Assembly: GCA_945859605.1 (NCBI GenBank)
Contig: OX243828.1
Coordinates: 26,813,149 to 26,877,148 of the forward strand
Origin: Lumbricus rubellus
Lineage: Eukaryota; Annelida; Clitellata; Crassiclitellata; Lumbricidae
Length of the DNA: 64,000 nt
Direction of reading: 5' to 3'
The first letter of the stretch is position 1. Each line of letters opens with the position of its first letter. The position numbers were made by a program, and so were the translations under genes. This document shows positions 11,104 to 23,100 of the stretch, in pieces. The notes under the pieces are model-generated. The model worked only from the letters and a program-made list of their open reading frames with translations. It made no database searches and had not been told where the DNA came from.

Positions 11104-13189
11104 AATGATTTTATCTTACCTTGGTTATGCGCTTCAATGTTAATTTGGGTTTGGGTTATGTAGCCCAAACCCAAGCCATAACTTTAACCCTCATTCATTT
11201 TAGCCGTAATTAGCAATGAATTTACTCATCGAGGCCATGGTTAGGCTGTTTTTGGCAAATTCAGAGTTGAAACATTATTAATTATCACAAAATATCATCG
11301 TTAATGGCCGCCGGAAGTTGATCAGTGGTGAGCAAAAATATTCCAACTACAGTTGAAACAACATTGCTCTCAATAGCCTAATCCGGGATGTTGATGATTT
11401 GAGGCAAAAATGTTCTATCTACACTTGGAACAAATTCGCACTATAGAATATAATAATAGTCACAGTTGAAACAAAAATGCTTCGCTAGATGTCAGTACTG
11501 GTATGTGCTACAGAGCTGGAACATTTTTGCACGAAAGATAAATGAATTTACTCAACGAGGCTATGGTTAGGCTGATATTGACGAATTCAGAGTTAGAACA
11601 TTTTTGCTTTCAGGGGACGAGTGGTTCTCTTTACCTGAAGTTTAAGATATAGTGAATCAGTTTTTTCGATAAAGTGAACCAGATTTTGCTTGTATCAAAC
11701 TATAGGGCCTACACTTATCCAAATGCAAAAGCCTAATAGTTTATATAAATCACAGCAGAATGTAAACATTTGCATCAATTTTAATATGTGTCAACCTAAA
11801 CTGAACTTAGAAGTTGATCATGAGTTCATGCACAGGCGTCAACCATGGATCTGGTAATGCTGAGATTGCTCAAGAGATGGCCACATCTAGCATTCATTTG
11901 ACCAATGACTTAGACCAGTGACCTAGTCATAGCTATGCAACTTTCATGTCAGTAGAGCTATCCTTTACAGATCTTATTTTGGTACCACACAGAGAGTGGC
12001 AATAGACAAAAAGAGCACAAACAGCAAACCTCCAAAGTTTGAAATGACCAGAGCAGCCACAATTGCATTTGTGGATTCAAGATCATCGAGGAATGCAGTC
12101 AAACATAACAATTATTCAATGATGGTTAAGATTTGATTCTCTACAATTTTTGATAGTACTGGGAGATGCCTAATGTTAGTTCTGTGAGTCAAAATTTCTT
12201 GCATCTTATTAAAGCCTAGCTTGCATAATAAATTTTTGCTGGAACTAAGAAACACTGTGTGGTACCAAAATAATATCTGTAAAGTTGACATTGTCTCAAT
12301 GCCTGTGCTTGAACCGAGACCAAAAACTAAGGCACTGCTAAAGTTGTTTGATAGAGTTGGATTATGCAGGTTCTGCATTCTTAACACCACTATTTAAGCT
12401 CGAGTCAGACACTTTTACAATCTCACAACTGGGTGCCAATTTTAGGTAGGCCTACCTGGTAGCCTAATGCAATGTTTCAATGTTGCCTGGTGAAACTGAA
12501 TCACACAATGGCCAAGTCTCAAAATAACTGGCCACCACATGCCAAAAACTGATGAAACTTTTATATGCATGCCTGTTTTGCGAAAGCATGTTGTCTTCCA
12601 ATGCTCTTTCCATACAACCTGCATGGGTCCCACGTATAGGCCTAGGTCTATTTTTATTGTTGTCTTTTTCAGTGACAATTTTGCTGGTCTTTCTTTCTCC
12701 TTCTTTTCTTATGTTTTGTTCCATGATGGTGGAGTCTTCCCATTGTGGTGCAAATAAATTTATAGCTAAACTTCAAAAATGTATTTTTCGATAATAAAAT
12801 TATTAGGCCTACTAGCATTAATTTGCTTACAATGTGGGCTGATTTTTATGTAGTCATAAGTAATATCCAATTTAGGCCTATCTATAATTCATTTACCAGG
12901 CTATTAGCCTATTAGTCCGGGAAGTAACGGTAACATTGTGCATATTATGAGAACAAGCATAAAATATATATATTTAAAATCAGGAAGTGACCAGGTTGAA
13001 GACCTGCTACAGCCACATTCTCGGAATTCTAAAAAAAATTCTAATTTTTTTGCATGGGCGATATAGACAAGGCTTGGAATTCTAACAGGGCTCTAGAAAT
13101 CACTGTTAACAGCAAATCATGTAATAATTTCCTAACCTGTGTTTCTAGACTAATTTGACCCCCCTGAAAACGAAAATCGCGGTTAGCAA
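11104..13189. other. Transposon interior, no gene recognised
   Basis: Short overlapping frames near 12464-12794 on both strands have no recognisable domain. Around 11625-11690 there is a degraded TIR-like segment containing AAAGTGAACCAG. TAGGCCTA occurs four times between 12448 and 12880. Confidence 0.4.
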
Positions 13190-14055
13190 GCTGAATTTTT
13201 AGCGGTTCAATGGGAAAACAAGATGGCGGACAAAATGGCTGCCATCTGCTACAAATGACTGAAAGTAAAGTATTGTATGTGATAGGAACATGGATTTAGA
13301 CTCTAAATTAAGACTGCAGGGTTCAGGGAATGCAATGGAATCAAATAAATATATGTAGCACTGCCAAAAAATCAAAATGGCGGACAAAATGGCGGCCAGA
13401 ATCTTAAATGGCTATAAATGAAGTTATGTATGCAATAGAACTATGATTTCAGAGTTTAAATCAACATTTTCGAGGTCAAGGAATGCGATGGAAGCAAGAT
13501 CGCATATGTAGCATTGCACTAAAAACCAAAATGGCGGACAAAATGGTGGCCAGAATCTTAAAATGGCTATAGGTGAAGTCATGTATGCAATGTAATCATG
13601 ATTTCAGGGTCTAAGTCAACATTTTCGAGGTCAAGGAATGCGATGGAACCAAGGTCACATATGTAGCATTGCACTAAAACCAAAATGGCGGACAAAATGG
13701 CTGCCAGAATCTTAAATGGCTATAAATGGAGCAATGTGTATGCAATGGACTCATGATTTTAGGGTCTAAGTCAACATACTCGAGGTCAAAGAATGCGATG
13801 GAACCAAGGCCACATATGTAGCACTGCACGAAAACCAAAATGGCGGACAAAATGGCTGCCAGAATCTTAAATGGCTAAAAATGGAGTAATGTATGCAATG
13901 GAATCATGATTTTTGGGTCTAAATCAGCATACTCGAGGTCAAAGAATGCGATGGAAGTTGGAACCAATGTCACACATGTAGCACTGCAAGGAAACCAAAG
14001 TGGTGGACAAAATGGCCGCCAGATCCTTGAATTGGCTAGACATCATAATTATGGC
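13190..14055. repeat. 154-bp tandem repeat, about 5.5 copies
   Basis: The core AAAATGGCGGACAAAATGG recurs at 13223, 13377, 13531, 13685, 13840 and about 14000, a period of 154-160 bp. The intervening text 'tcgaggtcaa...gaatgcgatgga' is conserved. It lies inside the 9.4-kb transposon. Confidence 0.9.
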
Positions 14056-14819
14056 TTTTGTGTTAACGCGTGACGAGGGTGTCGAAGGGGATAGCCCTAA
14101 ATTGCATGACGTAATTTATGGATGGCCCTTACTTGTATTTCATACTATGTCGGAATGGCGAAACAAATATTATTACCCTGTGCTATAAAATCTGGCTCAC
14201 AATATTCCTACTTTTAAGCCTAATTACTACTTAAGTTACGAAAATAATCAATTTCAGCAGTTTTAATGCAATGCTCAAAAGTACGGAATACATGAATAAC
14301 TTCAGGGCCTTGGCGGCAAAGTAAAGCAGCACGTCAGAAAAAAATTTCTATACCAGACACTATCCTATGCATAGGAGCAACAAATTAATATATGCCAAAC
14401 ATGATCCTTTCTGGTCACTACGCCCTAATATACATGCCATTGAGCTTAAGGCAGTGAGATTGTCTAGTGGAAATATTTTAGTAGCTTAATTACGATTGCA
14501 CTGCAATTTAACTATTGCTGGCGCAATATTCATGCTTCAATGTGTCATAACTTGTCCTATCAATTGTTGCAATGTTTCATGACTTGACTGCTATACATGT
14601 AGATTAATTTAGGCCTCGTTGCTGTTTATGCAATTGTACGTAAGTGTACATGGCAAGATCACACTTTTAGTTGTGAGTGGAAAGTGGCATGTACCATATA
14701 ATATAATATTATTGACACAGAATATTTTTTGAACTCAGTTTGACTCATTACAACTAGCCACATGCAGTCTGAACAGGAGACAATTTAGGTCAAATGCAAG
14801 GTGGCACAAGTAAATAAAA

Positions 14820-15300
14820 AAATTGGTAATACAATATCACAGGATGAACCAGAAGCACCAAGTACGGCAGCTCAGGGTCATTGCTCGCTCTCTGACTTCT
14901 AAAGCTGCAGCTTCTCTTGTCCATGCACTTGTGCTGAGCCGCCTTGACTACTGCGCCTCCATCTTTGGTGGTCTCCCGCGGGTTCGGATTGAGAGGTTGG
15001 AGAGGGTCCACCGGGTTGCTGCACAACTTATTGGGGGTTTACCAAGTACGACCGTGTATCCCAATATATAAAAGGTTAAGTTAATAATTATAAGTGTAAG
15101 GTTAGGTGTTATAATTTCTTTTCTGTGGTTGGTCCGGTGGTCTGGAATAACCTTCCTTTTGAGCTGCGCCAACTCCCTGGGACTCTACCAGGATCGTTCC
15201 TTACTAAACTTAAAACTGTTCTTTTTGGGCGTGCTGGAGTCGGGAGCGCCTCTGAGTAGTTTTTTACTTGAAGGAGCGCTATATAAATGTCCGAATGAAT
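14820..15300 (+). mobile_element. CR1/L2-like LINE 3' fragment
   Basis: The frame at 14823-15071 shows QVRQLRVIARSLTSKAAASL and LSRLDYCASIFGG, the thumb region of CR1/L2 reverse transcriptases. About 60 bp later the terminal VVGPVVWNNLPFELRQ appears in another frame. The 3' UTR ends 'ggagcgctatataaatgtcc' plus TGAATGAATGA. Frame-disrupted, inserted in the 9.4-kb element. Confidence 0.8.
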
Positions 15301-17199
15301 GAATGATTAGATATTGTATATGCCTGACGACACTAAATCTAACCGACACTTACGACGCCTTACTCACTTTTTTGTGCTTCCATAATTTTGTTATCGTTTC
15401 GGGCATTTTCCTTAATAATTTAAAGACATTCCATCTATTAATTCGGTAGGCTTGAATTTATTCTGTTCCTGTAATAAAATGAAATGTCCTATTTACTTAC
15501 TTAGAAATCATGTTAATTTGTTGTTGTTGATCATTAATTTTACTCACTAACTGAGCGCATTGCATTGTGGGATGTGGCTGATAACTAGCAGCGCCGCTCT
15601 ATTGTAGCGATTTCTTGGGCGGTCATACTTTTCACATGAACCGGTCCATAATCTCCACAATTACCTACTACTGCATCTGAGGTTTATTTTATAACTCTGA
15701 AACGATAGTTTAGCCAAACACAATAAAATACAAATAAACACTATGAAGCGGTTTTGTCGAGTTTCAGTGGTTAGAAAAAAATACAGATGACAGCACGCGC
15801 TATCAAAAAGTTGACTTGCTTTGAAAACGACTGCTCACTACAAAACAGCTAGAACGACTAGAAAACGAGTAATTACTAGGAAACTATTTTTTAACATGTA
15901 ATACAAATGAACCGGAATGCACGTTTCAAACTAAAACAAGTTTGTTTACTATCATCCATACACGAAATGGCGATGGCCGCGCAATTGCTATTTTAACGCG
16001 GTCTTATCACGACCCTCTGACGTCAGAGAGTCATGGCCTACTCCTAGCCAAAACACTACGCGAAATTAGGTCAAATGTATTAGGCCATCGGGACGCCAAA
16101 CATATAGTGCGAATAACTTTGTTTTATTATTATTCTTAAGAAGTTCGGACACGATGTGGCTGTAGCTGATTGTTGTTACCAGTATTCATAGACTGTAAAA
16201 AATTAATATTTTGCTTGTTCGTTGAGTTTGCACAATTTTGAAAGTTTCTGTTCCCTAGCCGAAGGACTATATCAGATAAAGTGAACCACTAGTTCACTTT
16301 AGTTGGACTTTTGTGGTTCACTTTACCAATGTGTGCAAGCAAAGTGGACCGCATGATTAAACTGGCACAAACGGCTCGCGGAATCGTTCAATCAGACATT
16401 TAAACTGCTTTTTTAATTCATTCACATGCCCGAATTCATACAGAGAAAAATTCCCTGCATAGGTTAATGCATTTAGCCGTAAAACCGACTTTTGTTATAC
16501 CCCCTCTAAAAAGTAGGACACTTCAATTTGGGGAATTTTCGTCGGCGTCCGACATTAATTTTCTCTATCGATCATAACATGAGGTTGCTAGGTATGTTTC
16601 AAATAACCCGCTGACTTGGTAGCCAAGAGGCAGCGCAATCTAAAAATAGCCACCGCGTGAATTTGACATTAATAGTTTGGTGCACAGGCAATTTCTAGCA
16701 GAATTGGTTCACTCAACCTGATGGTTCACTTTATCTGAAACGACCCTATTTTATGTGTTAGCCTATAGCCTATCGACCGTATAGCCTAATTTAGACAATT
16801 TTAGGGCCCTGACAGTTCTCATTTTTCAGTCCATCGCCGCTGCCCGTTTTCAATAGATGTCACGCTATTTGCAAGGACCGAGCCAGCCCAAGATTTAAAA
16901 CTATTTAATTAGAATTACAACCCAACTTCTGGGAAGCGATCGCAACGCGCTCGCGGATTTAGCTATAGGCCTATATCTGGCCATCAGCAGCTATCCTTGA
17001 CATGATGAAGCCCTGTTATGTATTGATCAAATGAACTCTGGCATGCGTGGGCTTGTGTGTAATTCTGCAATCTTCGGCATAATAATAATAATTATTATCA
17101 TTGATTTTAGTAGTCGTCTTTTTTCACGCGGTTGTTTCTTTTTGACACGTTGGCTTCCGGGTCATTCTAGGGTCAACTGGGCCGAGAAGATTGCAAGGG

Positions 17200-20100
17200 A
17201 TGGCGTATTACAGATCTGTCGTTTGTTTCATTTTGCTTAGTTTATTATTTGCGTGTAACGTTTATTCTGAAGAAGAAGAGGATGACGATGACCCTTACAA
17301 GACGACGGATCCGAAAAAGAGAGAGCCTTCTCCATGCGAAAGTTTGTGCATTATTTGAGCTCGTTAACCACTAATATATTTAACAGGCAAAGAGACCAGG
17401 GCTCCTGTTTCTTTTTCTGCCCATCAGATCATCCTAGTGGTGTTTAGTGAAGTATCCTGTTTGAATGAATCGTGTTTAAGCTAGTTTTAACATATTTTCA
17501 CATCTCGTTTGCTTGTAAAAATACCATCTTAGCAGTAGGTGACAGCTTACCGGCAACCCCGATTATAATCGTTAACTTTTGTATACGATTATAAGCCGGT
17601 CGGCCGGTAAAGGGGCTAAGAGAGAATGGTGGTGAATTTGCACATGTTTTAAAATGCACACTGAAAACTGTGTGGGTAAACTGTACAATCGGGGACCGCT
17701 ATTAATAGATTTTAGGCGTCGTGAGGGTCGGTTAGGGCTCAGGTTAGGGGTAGTGAGGGTCGGTTAGGGCTCAGGTTAGGCGTCGTGAGGGTCGGTTAGG
17801 GTTAGAATTAGGGTTAGTGTCGTCACTCTTTCAAACAAATTGAAAATATTTCGTAAGATCTATTAATAGCGGTCCCCGATTGTACAGTTTCGCCAATTGC
17901 GTTGCTCAGGTTGTTTGCATTTGTGAGTTATTTTGTACTATTCTGCAGTTTGCAAGTTCTTCATAACAGAACTCCAGGCACGTCTTGACCAGTCCGCAAA
18001 GTCTAAAGAAGTAATTGAAACTGGCCAAGGATTGGAAAGGAAGAAAAGTTTCAAATACTTAACATCGTAAGTTACAGCCAATGTTTTAAAATTTCCTTCC
18101 ATCTTAGCAGGGTACTCTGGGTACTGTATGAATTCACTGTTGCTTTACAAATTACATTAATTTATTCAGAAAATTTAGATAGCTCCCCTTGAAGAAGACT
18201 ACACAGAGGAACTCCCAGCCCAGCACCAGCTAGAGAGAATGGTCTTTCAAAGCAACTAGTAGACAGTAGGCAACCTACTTGAGGTAGTAACCTGGAGCAG
18301 CGTAAGCTGGAGCCAATTCCAGGTGAAGGGACCAACAACCGAGAATGCTCTGTCTGAAGATTGAGCCCGAGGGACCTGGGGCTCCCCTTAGCAGAAGAGC
18401 GTGAAGCTCAATGGGAGGCTAAGCTGGAGGCAGAGATCAGATAAGTAGGATGGAGCAGTACCAGTCAGATCCCGTCAGACAAGTGCTACTATTAGATGTG
18501 TCGTGAAAACATCATGCATGTAAGCTGACACTGGGGCATAATTTGGAATATGACCAATAAGCCAAGCTACAGAGCAAAGGACTCAGTCAGGATGACCTAC
18601 TAAGCCAGATGGGTGACCAGCAAGAACTGAGCAGCAATGATCAACTCTGCTAGTAACAAAAGAAAGTGTGTACAAAGACCACAGTGGCATCATGGGAGGC
18701 ACTCTTGTAACTGTATGTGCTGTGTTGCGGCACCATTGTCGTCATTATTATTATGGGATAGTGACCATAGGACAACACACAACTGATGAAGCTGTTAGTA
18801 ATAGCTTCGTGTGAACAAGTTGATGTGCTTTGAAAGACTAAGTTCCTGGTCAAGTGTCACTCCAAGGTCGCGGACGGTATGCAAGAAAGCAATATGAGGG
18901 AAGGTCTCAGTCAACCGGTGCAGCAGATCTAGACAAACCAGCTGTCTGCGACCACCAACCAAATGGATTTGCATGTTTTCAAAATCGGGTGTGAATGAAA
19001 TTGAGTTATTTTGTGAAAATTGCAAGTAAATTAAATTTAAAGATCATTTAAAGTGCATCATCTATGTTATTGAACTTTTAATTATATTATTGTTATTAAT
19101 TATATTATTATATTAATTATACTTTCGCATGGAGAAGGCTCCCTCTTTTTCGGATCCATTATCTTATAAGGGTCATCGTCTTCTTCAAAATAATTAATTA
19201 TAATTAATTATAATTATATTATAATGTTTAGTAATAAAAATTATTACCTTTTTTAACCAATGTAGGTATAATCCCTCAGTATTACAGATTAGGGAAGTGT
19301 TGTTCTGGTGTGGACAGTCTTTTCCGATAGGTTTGTGTGGTGCTGAGAGTGATTTACATTTTTATAATGATTCCTTTTTTCTGGATTGAGCATGTGCTTT
19401 TCTTTAATATTAATATTGTTATATATTTGTTATCTGATTTTCAAACAGATTGATGCGCCACTCTCTGGTACATAGAATTATTGACATTTTAAATGTACTA
19501 TGGTTAGGCAGGCAATGTTGTAGAGTGTATTCCATATATTTATTTAATTTGTATTGTGTTGTAAAGGTGCATATTAACACTTTAATGATGAGTGTGTATA
19601 GTTTAGGATGCATGGAAAACTGATCTCTCGTGTTGTTTAAATGTGAACGTGTGTTGCCTTTCACAATCATGATTTCTTTGTTTATTGTTTGTTCTTATGG
19701 TTTTGTTGCTTAGTGAGCTTCGGCTGACGGAAGCGTTGCACGAACCGCACATTTGTGAGAACATCTTGCATTACAATGTTCACGCTGAACGCAAGGGAAG
19801 CCTACGATATGCAAAAGGAATGAGCGAAACCATGCAGACACTTCATGGCTTGGTGTGAGTGAAATGTTATGGGAAATATGGATAAACTTGTTAAGATTCT
19901 TTCTGTTCATTTTATACACTTTTCTAATAGTATTTAGATCATTGATTGCAATTTAGTTTAACTGAAGTAGGTGGAAATCAAAAATTTTCAGTTGAATCAA
20001 ATCTCTAATCTTATTGGGTGCGAAAGTAAGAATTAGAATAAAATCTAGAATCGAATCAGTGTGCATGTTCGATGTTCATGCAATGTGTAATTGATAGCAC

Positions 20101-23100
20101 AGGTGTGTGCCACAGCTATAATTATATAAATGTAAGCCTAATAACTTTCTGCAGTTTAAAATCAATGAAACTATGAAAAATTGATTTTTCGTTTTTGTAT
20201 CTTTGGATTATTTTTTTTTATCATGAGAGATCCAAGGTAGTGGGGGTAAAATAAACATAAAGATGAAGTTACTTAAATAATTTCCAAAATACTAAAAACT
20301 AAAACCATGGCTAATCATTTTTCGAATCACACTATCTTAACCCTTTCGTTACGGAACCCGTCGCCGTGACGGGTTTACAACCCGTGACTTACAGTAGTGG
20401 CCTTATTATTATGGACAAGGCTAAAAACCAGTTATTTTCACATTTCACACTTATTTTATGCAATCAAAAGACTGATAGCATCATATGGCATGACATGGCA
20501 TGGCAAGGCATGGCAAGGCATGGCAAGGCATGGTATGGCATTGGCATGGTATGGTATTGTATGGCATGGCAAGGCATGGTTGATGATACGCAAGCCTTTG
20601 TTCATGGCCCGTCCAGTACAGCTGCCTCACTGGTAGCCACTATTCTTGATGCCACCTCGGCCCTAGACCAGTGGATGTCCTCCAACCGTCTCCGCCTGAA
20701 CTCTGAAAAAACCCAATACATCTGGCTTGGAGGCCGAGCCCAGCTTGCTAAGATTGACATGGAGCTCCTCCGTACTTTGTTTCCTGATGTCCATTTCTCT
20801 CCCACAGTTCGTGACTTGGGTTTCACTCTGGATTCAGCCCTTTCTCTCTCGGACCATGTCAACCGTGTCTCACGTACATGTCTCTACCACCTACGCCAGC
20901 TGCGAACTATTCGCCATTCACTCTCTCCGCAAGCTGTTAAGGCGCTTGTTCATGCCCTGATCTGCTCTAGGGTTGACTTTGGGAACTCTGCTTACGCTGG
21001 TCTCTCCTCACTCAACCTTTCCAAACTTCAGACAATTCTAAATGCTGCTGCTCGCCTAATTGCCGGTCTTCCCAAGTTCTCTCATATTTCTGTCTTTATT
21101 CGGGACACTCTCCACTGGCTTCCTGTACCACAGCGCATTGAGTTTAAGATTCTGACACTCATGCGCAATTCTCTTCTTGGGGTAGCTCCCTCTTACCTCC
21201 GTTCTCTCTGCATCCCGGTCTCCTCTCTCCCCGGCCGCTCTGCCCTTCGCTCGGCAGCCAGCGGCCTCCTTGTCGTGCCTCGCATGCGTGGAGCCACTGC
21301 CCAGTCCAGAAGCTTTGCATATGCTGGCCCATCCTACTGGAACCGTCTTCCTCACAAACTTCGTCTTGAGCTTCTTAGTCTCTCTCTCTCCCTTTGTTTA
21401 GGAAACGCCTGAAGACTATGCTATTCGTTAGCGGCAGTGCTAACTAGGGTCGGGAGCGCTACTGAATCTGTGAGCGGCGCTATATAAATGTTCAATTACA
21501 ATTACAATTACAATGGTATGGCATGTCATGGCATGGCATGGCATGGTAAGGCATGACTTGGCAAGGCATGTCATGGCTTGCATGGCATGGCAAGCATGTC
21601 ATGAAAGGGCAGGGCAGTGCCATGCCATGCATACCATGCCTTGCCATGGCATGCAAGCCATGGCATGCCATGCCTTACCGTGCCATGCCTTGCCATGACA
21701 TACCATGCCTTGCCATACCTTGCTTTGCCATACCATGCGTTGCCATGCCAGACCTTGCCATGACGGACATGCTACAGACTCTGACTATGACTTCAACGGA
21801 AGTGACATATTGATTGTGTGTCCCTCCATGTGAAATCACCTTTCCTCTGGAATTCGTGACAGGATTCTGGTAGGAAATTCACCTGCATCTTTTCGCTGAC
21901 ATTTGAAGACCTTTCTCTTTTCATGGGCCTGTCACGCTGAGAGCACTTCTGAATAGCTCTCCTGTGAGAAGAGCTTTACAAATGTTATTCTAGATTAGAC
22001 TAGATTTTGTCTCAAGGATGTACAAAAGTCTAATTAAATGACAAAGGTCTAATGGTTACTACACTCAAAGTTCTTTTAAAAGAGAAATCAGGAGTTCATA
22101 TCCTAAGTAAAAGATGAAAAAATTCTCAAGATTCCAGTTTCACTACTATTCCTTAGTCAATTCAACTAAAGAAAGGGTACAGAGACTGTATACTGCCACA
22201 AAAGCCTGATGCTGGGTTAATGAGGTTCGTGATCTAGGTGCCAATAAATCAAGGCGGTCAGCAGAACGAAGAGGGCTGAAAGGTTTTTTTAATGAGAACA
22301 CGGAAATAGCTGGTGGCATAACTTTCTGGGGAGCGTGCTGTGTGTATCAAAACTCTTGTGATGTAGCCAGGTATTTAAAAATTAAGGTTTGGCTTTCTGT
22401 AACTTTGACTTGTGACAAAGAATTTATATTTGGCAGGAACAAAGGAGTGAAAGTAGAACTTGGAATTCCGTATGAGCTCTGGGACAAACCATCGGCGGAA
22501 GTCTCAAAAATGCATCGTGCGGTCAGTGGCTTTGGATTTATAGCTGATGATTTCATCATGTCATATTTAGTTGGGTTTCTTCAGATTTATTTATTGATTA
22601 TTAGGTAATCTTATGCATTGTTTTGTTAATCTGCTGCAAACATCTTACATGCAAGATTAGGAAATATCAATTTGAGTTGTGAAGCTAATACACAGGCTCT
22701 GTTGAGAAATTTCAGACCTACATACTGAATGTGCTACCCGATGGATGTTAGACTTTGTTTGCATTTTCTTCTGTCATTTCCATTTTCTTCTGTCATGACT
22801 TGTTTGGGTCATAACTTTTCATAAGACAGTGTATAAGAGCATATTATGTTATGCACTATTTGTTAATGCACATCATTTGATGTTACGTGATCATCATCAG
22901 GTGGTAGTGGTTATGATGAAGATTATTAATATCGTTATGGTATATATAGCTTTTTCAGGTCAGATTTATTTACTTATTTATTGATTAATATTCAACTTCA
23001 TGTATTGTTTCATTTAATTATGGCACTTCATAAATGCAAGGTTAGTAAATATGAATCTTATATTGTGAAACTAGTACACTGAAGGTTCACACCTACTACA

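Larger units (their letters stand above)
7375..16747. mobile_element. 9.4-kb DNA transposon carrying a DUF7869-like ORF
   Basis: The left end AGGGTAGTTTCAGATAAAGT (7375) and the right end, read inward from 16747, agree over about 26 bp with one mismatch. The flanks show ATT on both sides (7372-7374 and 16748-16750), consistent with a 3-bp duplication. A TA duplication with GGGT ends is an equally possible reading. Extra copies of AAAGTGAACCA or its complement occur near 11680, 16280 and 16320, like transposase-binding subterminal repeats. The only recognisable protein is the minus-strand pseudogene at 9155-11103. It also contains a nested 1.2-kb element, a 154-bp tandem array and a LINE fragment. 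It occupies most of the intergenic space between two divergent genes. The superfamily is not identified. Confidence 0.75.

Noticed and set aside
12464..12757. Overlapping frames on both strands as a second transposon protein
   Set aside because: Neither strand shows a recognisable motif and both frames are short; not enough to call a gene.
17712..17825. Interstitial telomere as a chromosome-fusion scar
   Set aside because: The units are degenerate and neatly enclosed by MITE terminal repeats, so a transposon origin is simpler.
20366..20600. Start of a long open frame (348 codons) beginning before the LINE fragment
   Set aside because: The first ~75 codons are the TGGCA microsatellite read in frame; only the part after about 20583 is LINE coding sequence.
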